Assembly (NCBI RefSeq): GCF_014490785.1
Contig: NZ_CP051488.1
Location: 1,736,001 to 1,800,000 of the forward strand
Reading direction: 5' to 3'
DNA: 64,000 nt
Source: Kosakonia sp. SMBL-WEM22
Lineage (GTDB): Bacteria > Pseudomonadota > Gammaproteobacteria > Enterobacterales > Enterobacteriaceae
Shown: positions 1 through 8,310 of the stretch, in pieces
Position numbering within the stretch: position 1 is the stretch's first letter
Layout of the letters: the number at the start of each line of letters is the position of its first letter
Notes under the pieces: generated by a model
Database searches by the model: none
What the model was told of the DNA's origin: nothing
What the model saw: only the letters and a program-made list of their open reading frames with translations
Program-made: the position numbers and the translations under genes

Positions 1-488
1 TGGCCGGGCGTATCGCCATTATGAACCGCGGCAAGTTTGTGCAGATTGGCGAGCCGGAAGAGATTTACGAGCATCCGACCACCCGCTACAGCGCCGAGTT
101 TATTGGCTCGGTCAATGTCTTCGAAGGGTTGCTGAAGGAGCGTCAGGAGGATGGCCTGGTGATTGAGTCGCCGGGGCTGGTGCATCCGCTGAAAGTCGAC
201 CCCGATGCCTCGGTGGTGGATAACGTGCCGGTCTATGTGGCGCTGCGCCCGGAGAAGATCATGCTGTGCGAGGATCCGCCAGCCGATGGCTACAACTTTG
301 CCGTCGGTGAAGTGGTGCATATCGCCTACCTGGGCGATCTCTCGATTTATCACGTGCGGTTGCAGAGCGGGCAGATGATCAGCGCCCAGTTGCAAAACGC
401 GCATCGCTACCGCAAAGGCGCGCCTACATGGGGCGACGAAGTGCGTCTCTGCTGGGATGCCGACAGTTGTGTGGTTCTGACGGTTTAA
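1..488 (+). CDS. potG: Putrescine ABC transporter ATP-binding protein PotG, 3' part only
   Basis: Only the C-terminal 161 or so residues are in the window; the gene enters from the left edge, with its first complete codon at base 3, and stops with TAA at 486-488. The visible part begins just after the nucleotide-binding domain (the stretch AGRIAIMNRGKFVQIG is typical of the end of spermidine/putrescine ATPases) and continues into the C-terminal TOBE-like regulatory domain. PotG powers the PotFGHI putrescine importer at the inner membrane. The next gene, potH, starts 9 bases downstream behind an AAGGAG ribosome site that overlaps the potG stop, and potI follows, so this is the usual potFGHI operon with potF outside the window. 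The Walker motifs are not visible here, so the assignment rests on the C-terminus and context. Confidence 0.93.
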   Translation, partial: AGRIAIMNRGKFVQIGEPEEIYEHPTTRYSAEFIGSVNVFEGLLKERQEDGLVIESPGLVHPLKVDPDASVVDNVPVYVALRPEKIMLCEDPPADGYNFAVGEVVHIAYLGDLSIYHVRLQSGQMISAQLQNAHRYRKGAPTWGDEVRLCWDADSCVVLTV

Positions 489-497
489 GGAGCGGCG

Positions 498-1451
498 ATG
501 AGTACACTCGAGCCACCGGCCCGCGTAACAAAACCGGGCGGTGTAAGACTGTGGCTGGCGCGCCTGCAAATGCGCCACGGGCGCAAGCTGGTGATTGCGC
601 TGCCCTATATCTGGCTGACGCTGCTGTTTCTGCTGCCGTTTTTGATCGTCTTCAAAATCAGCCTCGCGGAGATGGCACGTCAAATCCCGCCCTATACCGA
701 TCTGCTGGAGTGGGCCGATGGGCAGCTGACGATTACGCTTAATCTCGGCAACTTCCTGCAACTCACTGACGATCCGCTCTATTTCGAGGCGTATTTGCAG
801 TCGTTGCAGGTTGCGGGTATCTCAACAATCTGCTGTTTGCTGCTCGGCTATCCGCTGGCATGGGCGGTGGCGCACAGTAAGCCGTCGACGCGCAACATTC
901 TGCTGCTGCTGGTGATTTTGCCGTCGTGGACCTCGTTTCTGATCCGTGTCTACGCCTGGATGGGGATCCTGAAAAACAACGGCGTGCTCAATAACTTTCT
1001 GCTCTGGCTGGGGGTTATCGATCAGCCGCTGACCATTCTGCACACTAATCTCGCGGTCTATATCGGCATTGTCTATGCCTATCTGCCCTTTATGGTGCTG
1101 CCGATCTACACCGCGCTGACGCGTATTGACTACTCGCTGGTGGAAGCCTCTCTCGATCTTGGCGCGCGTCCGCTGAAAACTTTCTTCAGCGTGATTGTGC
1201 CGCTGACCAAAGGGGGAATTATCGCCGGTTCCATGCTGGTGTTTATTCCGGCGGTCGGCGAGTTCGTCATTCCGGAGCTGCTCGGCGGACCGGACAGCAT
1301 CATGATTGGCCGCGTGCTGTGGCAGGAGTTCTTTAATAACCGCGATTGGCCGGTGGCCTCGGCGGTGGCGGTGATCATGCTGCTGCTGTTGATTGTGCCG
1401 ATTATGTGGTTCCACAAGCATCAGCAGAAACAGACAGGGGAGAAGGCATGA
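498..1451 (+). CDS. potH: Putrescine ABC transporter permease PotH
   Basis: Inner-membrane permease of the PotFGHI putrescine importer, 317 residues, the same length as E. coli PotH. The protein has a charged cytoplasmic N-terminus, about six hydrophobic membrane segments, and the permease EAA loop (EASLDLGARPLKTFFSVIVP, about residues 215-235) that docks on the PotG ATPase. The start at 498 is set by the AAGGAG at 487-492. The stop overlaps the potI start in an ATGA at 1448-1451, indicating translational coupling. PotH and PotI form the heterodimeric channel. Confidence 0.97.
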   Translation: MSTLEPPARVTKPGGVRLWLARLQMRHGRKLVIALPYIWLTLLFLLPFLIVFKISLAEMARQIPPYTDLLEWADGQLTITLNLGNFLQLTDDPLYFEAYLQSLQVAGISTICCLLLGYPLAWAVAHSKPSTRNILLLLVILPSWTSFLIRVYAWMGILKNNGVLNNFLLWLGVIDQPLTILHTNLAVYIGIVYAYLPFMVLPIYTALTRIDYSLVEASLDLGARPLKTFFSVIVPLTKGGIIAGSMLVFIPAVGEFVIPELLGGPDSIMIGRVLWQEFFNNRDWPVASAVAVIMLLLLIVPIMWFHKHQQKQTGEKA

Positions 1452-2293
1452 ACAATTTACCGGTAGTGCGTTCCCCCTGGCGCATCCTGATCCTGGTGAT
1501 TGGATTCACCTTTCTTTATGCCCCGATGTTGATGCTGGTGGTCTACTCTTTTAACAGCTCGAAGCTGGTGACGGTGTGGGCAGGCTGGTCAACGCGCTGG
1601 TACAGCGAGCTGTTCCACGATGACGCGATGATGAGCGCGGTGGGCTTAAGCCTGACGATTGCCGCCTGCGCGGCGACGATGGCGGTGATTTTAGGCACGA
1701 TTGCAGCGGTAGTGATGGTGCGCTTTGGGCGCTTTCGCGGCGCGAACGGCTTCGCCTTTATGATCACCGCGCCGCTGGTAATGCCGGATGTGATCACCGG
1801 TTTGTCGCTGCTGCTACTGTTTGTCGCGCTGGCGCACGCTATTGGCTGGCCAGCGGATCGCGGTATGCTCACCATCTGGCTGGCGCACGTGACTTTCTGT
1901 ACCGCTTATGTGGCGGTGGTGATCTCCTCGCGGCTGCGCGAGCTGGATCGCTCGATTGAAGAGGCGGCGATGGATCTTGGCGCAACGCCGCTGAAGGTTT
2001 TCTTTGTGATTACGCTGCCGATGATTATGCCGGCGATTGTCTCCGGCTGGCTGCTGGCCTTTACCCTGTCGCTGGATGACCTGGTGATCGCCAGTTTTGT
2101 CTCCGGTCCTGGTGCCACCACGCTGCCGATGCTGGTCTTCTCCAGCGTGCGCATGGGGGTTAATCCTGAGATCAACGCGCTGGCGTCGATTATCCTCGGC
2201 GTGGTGGGAGTTGTCGGCCTTATTGCCTGGTTCCTGATGGCGAGAGCGGAAAAGCAGCGCCAGCGTGATATCCAGCGTGCAAGACAGGGCTGA
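1448..2293 (+). CDS. potI: Putrescine ABC transporter permease PotI
   Basis: Second inner-membrane permease of the putrescine importer, 281 residues as in E. coli. I chose the ATG at 1448 because it overlaps the potH stop, is preceded by a purine-rich AGGGGAGAAGG site and gives the family length; an in-frame upstream extension from 1346 would run inside potH. About six membrane segments and an EAA loop (EAAMDLGATPLKVFFVITLP, about residues 170-190) are visible. It is the last gene of the pot operon: a strong hairpin terminator follows 31 bases after the stop. Confidence 0.97.
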   Translation: MNNLPVVRSPWRILILVIGFTFLYAPMLMLVVYSFNSSKLVTVWAGWSTRWYSELFHDDAMMSAVGLSLTIAACAATMAVILGTIAAVVMVRFGRFRGANGFAFMITAPLVMPDVITGLSLLLLFVALAHAIGWPADRGMLTIWLAHVTFCTAYVAVVISSRLRELDRSIEEAAMDLGATPLKVFFVITLPMIMPAIVSGWLLAFTLSLDDLVIASFVSGPGATTLPMLVFSSVRMGVNPEINALASIILGVVGVVGLIAWFLMARAEKQRQRDIQRARQG

Positions 2294-2323
2294 ACTCATT
2301 AGAATCTGGAAATTGTGTCGTTG

Positions 2324-2347
2324 ATGCCGCGCTTGCGCGGCATTTTT
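2324..2347 (+). terminator. Rho-independent terminator of the pot operon
   Basis: An 8-bp perfect GC-rich stem (ATGCCGCG / CGCGGCAT) with a CTTG loop is followed by a run of five T. It lies between potI and ybjO. The downstream edge is only 13 bases before the ybjO start, so ybjO must depend on read-through or on a promoter embedded here. Confidence 0.85.
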
Positions 2348-2359
2348 CACAGGGAAATC

Positions 2360-2836
2360 ATGGAATTGGGGTTCTTCAACAAAACCACGCATCACGCGAC
2401 GCCAAACGTACCGGCGCTGGTTCAGGTGGCGGCTATCGCCATCATTACCATTCGCTGTGTCGATGTGCTGATGATCATGAACCTGCTCGGCTGGCGCGGG
2501 CTGCTCGACTTCGTGCATCGTAGCGCCCAGACCTGGAGCCTGACGCTGATTTTCCTTGCCAGCCTGATGCTGGTCTTTATTGAGATCCTCTGCGCCTTCT
2601 CGGTGGTAAAAGGGCGGCGCTGGGCGCGCTGGCTCTATCTGCTCACGCAACTCACCTCGACCGCTTACTTATGGGCCGCATCCCTGGGCTATGGCTATCC
2701 CGAACTCTTCAGCATCGCCGGCAGTTCGCGGCGGGAGATTTTTCACTCTCTGGTTATGCAAAAGCTCCCCGATTTACTGGTGCTATTCCTGCTCTTTGTG
2801 CCGATGCCAAGCAGACGCTTTTTCCGTCTGCAATAA
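2360..2836 (+). CDS. ybjO: Inner-membrane protein YbjO (DUF2593)
   Basis: Small integral membrane protein of unknown function, 158 residues (E. coli YbjO is about 162). The start at 2360 is chosen because AGGG lies 5 bases upstream and the sequence MELGFFNKTT matches the family start; the longer in-frame ATG at 2315 lies inside the pot terminator. About four hydrophobic segments are visible, with a conserved middle KGRRWARWLYLLTQ and C-terminal SRRFF. It sits between potI and rlmC as in E. coli. No enzymatic motif is visible. Confidence 0.9.
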   Translation: MELGFFNKTTHHATPNVPALVQVAAIAIITIRCVDVLMIMNLLGWRGLLDFVHRSAQTWSLTLIFLASLMLVFIEILCAFSVVKGRRWARWLYLLTQLTSTAYLWAASLGYGYPELFSIAGSSRREIFHSLVMQKLPDLLVLFLLFVPMPSRRFFRLQ

Positions 2837-2878
2837 CGGTGATACAATCGCGCCCCCGCAAATTGAAAGGCTTTATCT

Positions 2879-4006
2879 ATGCAGTGCGCTCTCTTCGACG
2901 CTGGTCGCTGCCGCTCTTGTGAGTGGATCGCCCAGCCGCTCCCGTTGCAACTCTCCGCCAAGATGGATCACCTGGGCGCGCTGCTCGCCCCCTTTGCGGT
3001 GGAGTCATGGTGCGAGCCGGTGAGTGGCCCGGAGCAGGGCTTTCGTAATAAAGCCAAAATGGTGGTCAGCGGCAGCGTTGAAAAACCGCTGCTCGGCATG
3101 CTGCACCGCGACGGGACGCCGGAAGATCTCACCGCCTGCCCGCTCTACCCGGAGACTTTCGCGCCGGTATTTGCCGCCCTGAAACCCTTTATCGCCCGCG
3201 CTGGCTTAACGCCCTACAACGTGGCGCGCAAACGCGGTGAACTGAAATACCTCCTGTTGACCGAAAGCCAGCTCGACGGCGGTATGATGCTGCGCTTTGT
3301 GCTGCGCTCAGAAGCGAAAGTTGAACAACTGCGTGCCGTGCTGCCAACGCTTCAGGCGCAGTTGCCGCAACTGAAGGTGATCTCGGTAAATATCCAGCCG
3401 GTGCACATGGCGATTATGGAAGGGGAGAGGGAGATCTTTCTTTCCGACCAGCAGGCGCTGGCAGAGAAGTTCAACGGCGTGCCGCTCGCTATTCGCCCGC
3501 AGAGCTTTTTTCAGACCAACCCGGCGGTCGCCAGCCAGCTCTACGCGACGGCGCGGGACTGGGTGCGCCAGCTTCCGGTCAACCATATGTGGGATCTCTT
3601 CTGCGGCGTCGGCGGCTTTGGCCTGCACTGTGCCACGCCGGAGATGAAGCTGACCGGGATAGAGATCGCGCGGGAAGCGATCGCCTGCGCGACGCAATCC
3701 GCCAGGGCGCTGGGGCTGCATAATCTCCACTTCCAGGCCCTCGATTCAACCCGTTTCGCCACCGCCCAGGCGTCGGTACCGGACCTTGTGCTGGTCAATC
3801 CGCCGCGGCGCGGCATTGGCGCAGAGCTGTGTGACTACCTGAGCCGCATGGCGCCGCCGTGGATCATCTACTCCAGCTGTAATGCGCAGACGATGGCGAA
3901 GGACTTCGCTGCACTTGCGGATTATCGCGTCGCACGTGTGCAACTGTTTGATATGTTTCCCCATACTGCTCATTACGAAGTGCTTACGCTGCTTATCAGG
4001 CGTTGA
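2879..4006 (+). CDS. rlmC: 23S rRNA (uracil-747-C5)-methyltransferase RlmC
   Basis: SAM-dependent enzyme that methylates U747 of 23S rRNA (formerly RumB), 375 residues as in E. coli. The [4Fe-4S] cluster ligands are visible as Cys3, Cys11, Cys14 and Cys87. The SAM-binding region shows DLFCGVGGFG, the active-site loop LVNPPRRG, and the catalytic nucleophile is Cys334 in YSSCNAQT. Unlike RlmD and TrmA it lacks an N-terminal TRAM domain, which is normal for RlmC. It starts 42 bases after ybjO and is probably its own unit. Confidence 0.97.
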   Translation: MQCALFDAGRCRSCEWIAQPLPLQLSAKMDHLGALLAPFAVESWCEPVSGPEQGFRNKAKMVVSGSVEKPLLGMLHRDGTPEDLTACPLYPETFAPVFAALKPFIARAGLTPYNVARKRGELKYLLLTESQLDGGMMLRFVLRSEAKVEQLRAVLPTLQAQLPQLKVISVNIQPVHMAIMEGEREIFLSDQQALAEKFNGVPLAIRPQSFFQTNPAVASQLYATARDWVRQLPVNHMWDLFCGVGGFGLHCATPEMKLTGIEIAREAIACATQSARALGLHNLHFQALDSTRFATAQASVPDLVLVNPPRRGIGAELCDYLSRMAPPWIIYSSCNAQTMAKDFAALADYRVARVQLFDMFPHTAHYEVLTLLIRR

Positions 4007-4117
4007 TTCTCCCGCTTAAATGCCATTTGGCGCGACGAAATACTGACTTTTTTGCTCCGCAGGCGCGTTTTTTGTACCAGGCTTAAGCCAAAAGAGACGC
4101 GAACAGTGTGGGGCAAT

Positions 4118-6445
4118 ATGAAAGAGCAGAAACAATCAACGGTAGGGATCGCGCCGTACGGTGGTTCAGCGGGCGGCTGGGGCGCGTTAAAAGCGGTGGC
4201 CGATGCTCTGCGTGGGCAGATGTCCGTTAAGCAGGATGTAATTGCGCTATTTAAAGTAAACCAGCCGCAGGGCTTTGATTGCCCCGGCTGCGCATGGCCA
4301 GATCCGCAGCACACCTCCTCCTTCGAATTTTGTGAAAACGGCGCCAAAGCTGTCTCCTGGGAGGCGACCAGCAAGCGCGCAACGCCGGAGTTTTTCGCCG
4401 CGCACACCGTCAGCGAACTCTGGCAGCGCAACGCCTTTGAGCTGGAAGGTGAGGGGCGTTTGACCCATCCGATGAAATATGACGATGAGAGCGACACTTA
4501 TCAGGCGATTGAGTGGGAGACCGCCTTTCAGGAGATTGGCGCGCTGCTGCAAAGCTATGACGATCCCAATAGCGTCGAGTTTTATACCTCTGGGCGCGCC
4601 TCCAACGAAGCGGCCTTTCTCTGGCAACTCTTTGCCCGCGAATATGGCACCAACAACTTCCCCGACTGCTCAAATATGTGTCATGAGCCGACCAGCGTCG
4701 GGCTGCCGGAGTCGATTGGCGTTGGCAAAGGCACCGTCGAACTGGAGGATTTTGACCACTGCGACCTGGTGCTCTGCATCGGCCATAACCCCGGTACTAA
4801 CCATCCGCGCATGCTCGGTACGTTGCGGGAAGTCTCAAAGCGTGGCGCGACCATTGTCGCCATTAACCCGCTGCGTGAGCGTGGCCTTGAGCGCTTTAAC
4901 TCGCCGCAAAGCCCGATAGAGATGCTGGCGCTCAGCTCAACCAAACTGGCTTCAACCTACTATAAAGTGCGCGTCGGCGGCGATGCGGCGATGCTGAAAG
5001 GGGTGATGAAGATCCTGCTGTCGATGCACGAGCAGGCGCTGGCGAACGGTGAGCCGGGTGTCATTGATGAGGTGTTTATTCGCCAGCATACGCAGGGCTT
5101 TGCAGAGCTGAAAGCCGATCTCGACGCCACTGAATGGGACCATATCCTGAAAGTCTCCGGTATGGAGCGCGAGGAGATCCAGAATATCGCCCGGCTCTAT
5201 GCTGAATCTGAACGCACCATTATCTGTTACGGCATGGGTATTACTCAGCACCAGTACGGCACGCAAAACGTGCAGCAGATTGCCAACCTGCTGCTGCTGC
5301 GCGGCAACATCGGTAAGAAAGGGGCGGGCATCTGCCCGCTGCGAGGCCACTCCAATGTGCAGGGTGATCGCACCGTTGGCATCACTGAAATCCCCCCTGC
5401 GGAGTTTCTCGATAACCTCGAACGGGTGTTTGGTTTTAAACCGCCGCGTGAACATGGGCACGGCGCAGTGGCCGCTATTCAGGCGATGCGCGAAGGCAAA
5501 GTGAATGCGTTGCTCTGCCTGGGCGGTAATCTGGCTGAAGCGATCTCCGATCCGCAAGTCACCTTCCCGGCGATGCGCAAGCTTGATCTGGTGGTGCATA
5601 TGGCGACCAAGCTTAATCGCTCCCATCTGCTGCTCGGCAAGCACAACTATCTCTTCCCGGTGATTGGACGGACCGAAACCGATGAGCAGGCCTCCGGGGC
5701 GCAGAGCGTGACGGTGGAGGATTCAATGTCGATGGTGCATGCCTCGCGCGGATCGTTAAACCCGGCCTCTCCGCACCTGAAGTCGGAGCCGGCGCTGGTA
5801 GCGGCTTTGGCCAAGGCGACGCTGCCGCAAACGGTGGTGAACTGGGACAGAATGGTTAACGACTACAGTAATATTCGCGACGCCATCGAAGCGGTCTTCC
5901 CGGCCTTTGCGAATTTTAATGAACGGGTTAAACAACCGGGCGGCTTCCGCCTGCGCAATGCCGCCTCCGAGCGGGAGTGGCATACGCCGTCGGGCTTTGC
6001 CGAATTTAAAGTGATGCAGGGGATTAATGAAGATCCGCGCTCGCTCAAGTGCCACGACCTGGTGCTTACCACCTTGCGCAGCCACGATCAGTACAACACC
6101 ACACTTTACGGGCTGAATGACCGCTATCGCGGTGTGACCGGGCGGCGCGACGTGCTCTTTATTAATGCTGATGAGGCGGAGCGCCGCGAGTTGCGCGTCG
6201 GCGATCAGGTGAATGTGGTGGCGCTCGATCCTGAGGGGAATCCTACCTCGCGGCGGATGGATAACCTGACCGTGGTGGTGATCGATATGGCACCCGGCTC
6301 GGTGGGGGCCTATTACCCGGAAGCCAATATTCTGGTGCCGCTGGATAGCCACGACACCAAAAGCGGCATCCCGGCGTATAAAAGTATCCCGATTGCGATG
6401 GAGCGCGTCGAAACACCGGTCGCCACCGCGGGCGCACGGCGTTAA
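4118..6445 (+). CDS. YdeP-like molybdopterin (FdhF-family) oxidoreductase
   Basis: Cytoplasmic bis-MGD molybdoenzyme of the formate dehydrogenase alpha/YdeP family, 775 residues from the ATG at 4118 (E. coli YdeP is about 759). A longer start at 4052 is possible but its extra residues do not resemble the family. The N-terminus has DCPGCAWPDP (Cys55, Cys58) and Cys72, which look like three of the four [4Fe-4S] ligands of FdhF. The motif CSNMCHEPTSVGL (Cys188) aligns with the FdhF selenocysteine region, so Cys replaces Sec and no in-frame TGA is involved. Other blocks are GHNPGTNHPR, GMGITQH, CPLRGHSNVQGDRT, and the C-terminal molybdopterin-binding domain with RSHDQYNTT. No partner subunit or FdhD gene is adjacent. 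E. coli YdeP is linked to acid resistance; the substrate here is unknown. This gene is an addition at the rlmC-artJ junction compared with E. coli. Confidence 0.88.
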   Translation: MKEQKQSTVGIAPYGGSAGGWGALKAVADALRGQMSVKQDVIALFKVNQPQGFDCPGCAWPDPQHTSSFEFCENGAKAVSWEATSKRATPEFFAAHTVSELWQRNAFELEGEGRLTHPMKYDDESDTYQAIEWETAFQEIGALLQSYDDPNSVEFYTSGRASNEAAFLWQLFAREYGTNNFPDCSNMCHEPTSVGLPESIGVGKGTVELEDFDHCDLVLCIGHNPGTNHPRMLGTLREVSKRGATIVAINPLRERGLERFNSPQSPIEMLALSSTKLASTYYKVRVGGDAAMLKGVMKILLSMHEQALANGEPGVIDEVFIRQHTQGFAELKADLDATEWDHILKVSGMEREEIQNIARLYAESERTIICYGMGITQHQYGTQNVQQIANLLLLRGNIGKKGAGICPLRGHSNVQGDRTVGITEIPPAEFLDNLERVFGFKPPREHGHGAVAAIQAMREGKVNALLCLGGNLAEAISDPQVTFPAMRKLDLVVHMATKLNRSHLLLGKHNYLFPVIGRTETDEQASGAQSVTVEDSMSMVHASRGSLNPASPHLKSEPALVAALAKATLPQTVVNWDRMVNDYSNIRDAIEAVFPAFANFNERVKQPGGFRLRNAASEREWHTPSGFAEFKVMQGINEDPRSLKCHDLVLTTLRSHDQYNTTLYGLNDRYRGVTGRRDVLFINADEAERRELRVGDQVNVVALDPEGNPTSRRMDNLTVVVIDMAPGSVGAYYPEANILVPLDSHDTKSGIPAYKSIPIAMERVETPVATAGARR

Positions 6446-6455
6446 ATGCGAAACC

Positions 6456-6727
6456 GTAGGCCGGATAAGCGAAGCGCCATCCGGCATTGGTGCGGAGTTC
6501 ATTGCCGGATGGCGGTTGACGAGAGAATCAGACCGTCCGTAGGCCTGATAAGCGCAGCGCCATCAGGCATTTGTGCGGAGTTCATTGCCGGATGGCGGCT
6601 TACGCCTTATCCGGCCTACGAAAGAATCAGACCAACGGCTTAGAAGTCCGTAGGTCTGATAAGCGAAGCGGCATCGGGCATTATTGCGGAGTTCATTTCC
6701 GGATGGCGGCTTACGCCTTATCCGGCT
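6456..6727. repeat. REP/BIME cluster, six alternating elements
   Basis: Three pairs of inverted REP elements. Left-facing forms begin with GTAGGCCGGATAAGCG at about 6456, 6539 and 6650 (the second and third diverged to GTAGGCCTGATAAG and GTAGGTCTGATAAG), and each is followed by a GCCGGATGGCGG form near 6511, 6590 and 6700. The TGCGGAGTTCATT spacer recurs three times, so the block grew by duplication of a pair. It lies between the convergent ends of the YdeP-like gene and artJ, the normal place for REP sequences, where they can protect mRNA 3' ends or bind gyrase. No gene is seen in it. Confidence 0.9.
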
Positions 6728-6741
6728 CTACAAAGAGCGGG

Positions 6742-7473
6742 TTACTGCGGGAACCATTGATCGCTGATTTTCTGGTATGTGCCGTCGGCTTTAATCGCTT
6801 TCAGTGCGGAGTTCAGCTTCTCCAGCAGCGCTTTATTATCCGGGCGCACGGCAATGCCAAGACCGGTGCCGAAATATTGCGGGTCGGTCACTTTCGGCGT
6901 CGCTGCACCCAGCTGCGGGTTGGTTTTTAGCCACTCATTCACTACCGCGGTATCACCAAATACCCCGTCGATACGGCCATTCTTCAGGTCGATAATCGCA
7001 TTCTGGTAGCTGTCATACGCCACGGTGGTCACTTCCGGGTGCTTATCCTGCAAATATTTCTGATGGGTGGTGCCATTTTCCATGCCGATGCGTTTGCCCT
7101 TCAGATCGTCAAAAGATTTAAAGGCATCTTTTTTGGCAATCACCAGCGCGGAGTTGGCATAGTACGGGTCGGTAAACGCCACCTGTTTGCTACGCTCCGG
7201 AGTAATGTCCATGCCGGAAATCACCGCGTCATACTTCTTAAATTTCAGCGCCGGGATCAGGCTGTCGAAGGCGTGATTGGTAAAGGTGCAGTTGGCCTGC
7301 ATCTGCTTGCAGAGCGCATTCGCCAGATCGATATCGAAGCCGACAATCTTATTGCCCGCATCGAGGGATTCAAACGGTGGATAGGTCGCCGACACGCCGA
7401 AGCTGATTTTATCGGCCGCAACGCTCCCTGCGGAAACGGTAGCGAGAAGGGCGGCCAGTATCATTTTTTTCAT
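6742..7473 (-). CDS. artJ: Arginine periplasmic binding protein ArtJ
   Basis: Periplasmic solute-binding protein (243 residues) that delivers L-arginine to the ArtQMP transporter. A Sec signal peptide (MKKMILAALLATVSAGSVAA) is cleaved before DKIS. The SBP_bac_3 fold is evident from YPPFESLDAGNKIVGFDIDL, the ligand loop GMDITPERSKQVAFTDPYY, NGTTHQ and GDTAV. It is a close paralogue of the neighbouring artI. Gene position downstream of, but separate from, artM by 168 bases matches E. coli, where artJ is its own unit repressed by arginine through ArgR. Two ARG-box-like sequences 3 bp apart lie upstream at 7539-7577. Confidence 0.95.
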   Translation of the reverse strand: MKKMILAALLATVSAGSVAADKISFGVSATYPPFESLDAGNKIVGFDIDLANALCKQMQANCTFTNHAFDSLIPALKFKKYDAVISGMDITPERSKQVAFTDPYYANSALVIAKKDAFKSFDDLKGKRIGMENGTTHQKYLQDKHPEVTTVAYDSYQNAIIDLKNGRIDGVFGDTAVVNEWLKTNPQLGAATPKVTDPQYFGTGLGIAVRPDNKALLEKLNSALKAIKADGTYQKISDQWFPQ

Positions 7474-7538
7474 GAGTAAACTCCTGTCTGTCTATCTTAT
7501 TGTTGTTACCCGGAGGCATGGGATTAACAATGCCAGTG

Positions 7539-7577
7539 AATGAATTTATATGCAACTATAATGCTTATTTATTTTAT
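7539..7577 (-). promoter_or_regulatory. Tandem ArgR boxes upstream of artJ
   Basis: The core TGAATTTATATGCA at 7541-7554 matches the ARG consensus TGAATwwwwATTCA in 13 of 14 positions. A weaker 18-mer at 7560-7577 follows after exactly 3 bp, the usual geometry for a hexameric ArgR-arginine operator. The pair is 66-104 bases before the artJ start. E. coli artJ is known to be ArgR-repressed; binding here is inferred from the match. Confidence 0.7.
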
Positions 7578-7641
7578 TGAGGGTAAAAATAAAGGCGAGT
7601 AATGGGGTCATTAGCTCGCCTCTACAGATTACCTATGCAGT

Positions 7642-8310
7642 TTAGTTCCGCCGCTCAAAGGCGAGCGCTTTACGTTCAATCAGGCGCATCATCAGCGTAA
7701 GCAGGCCGTTCACCACCAGGTAAATTAAACCCGCTGCACCAAACACCGTCACGTCGTAGGTGCGTCCATACAGCAGCTGCCCGTGACCCATCACTTCCAT
7801 CAATGTAATGGTATAGGCCAGCGACGTACTTTTGAACACCAGCACCACTTCGTTCGAGTAGGAGGAGAGGGCGCGTTTGAAGGCATACGGCAGCAGGATC
7901 GCCAGCGTATCTTTCTTACTCATCCCCAGTGCGCCACAGGATTGCCACTGCCCATCGGGAATGGCGCGAATAGCACCATAGAAGAGCTGCGTGGTATAGG
8001 CCGCACTGTTAAGCGACAGCGCAATAAGCGCACAAAGCCATGGCTCAGAGAGCAGGCGCCAGATCGCCGGATAGTTCTGCAAAGAGGGGAACTGCCCCGG
8101 CCCGTAGTAGATGAGGAAGATCTGCACCAGCAGCGGCGTGCCGGTAAAGAGCGTGATATAGGCGCGGACAATCTGCGTCAGCACAGGTGTTTTCAGCGTC
8201 AGCACGATGGTGAAGAGCAATGAAAGCACCAGTGCGACAATCAGCGAGGCCACAGTCAGCGTCAGGCTGGTGTGCAGCCCCTTGAACAGCTCGGGCATAA
8301 ACTCAAGCAT
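7642..8310 (-). CDS. artM: Arginine ABC transporter permease ArtM
   Basis: Inner-membrane permease of the arginine importer, 222 residues as in E. coli. It is a His/Glu/Gln/Arg/opine-type permease with about five membrane segments; the EAA loop GALGMSKKDTLAILLPYAFK (about residues 140-160) contacts ArtP. Its ATG shares one base with the artQ TAA (TAATG at 8308-8312), so translation is coupled. Last gene of the artPIQM operon. Confidence 0.96.
   Translation of the reverse strand: MLEFMPELFKGLHTSLTLTVASLIVALVLSLLFTIVLTLKTPVLTQIVRAYITLFTGTPLLVQIFLIYYGPGQFPSLQNYPAIWRLLSEPWLCALIALSLNSAAYTTQLFYGAIRAIPDGQWQSCGALGMSKKDTLAILLPYAFKRALSSYSNEVVLVFKSTSLAYTITLMEVMGHGQLLYGRTYDVTVFGAAGLIYLVVNGLLTLMMRLIERKALAFERRN

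Noticed and set aside
6446..6930. Open frames in the REP cluster before artJ
   Set aside because: They consist of REP translation and run antisense into artJ.
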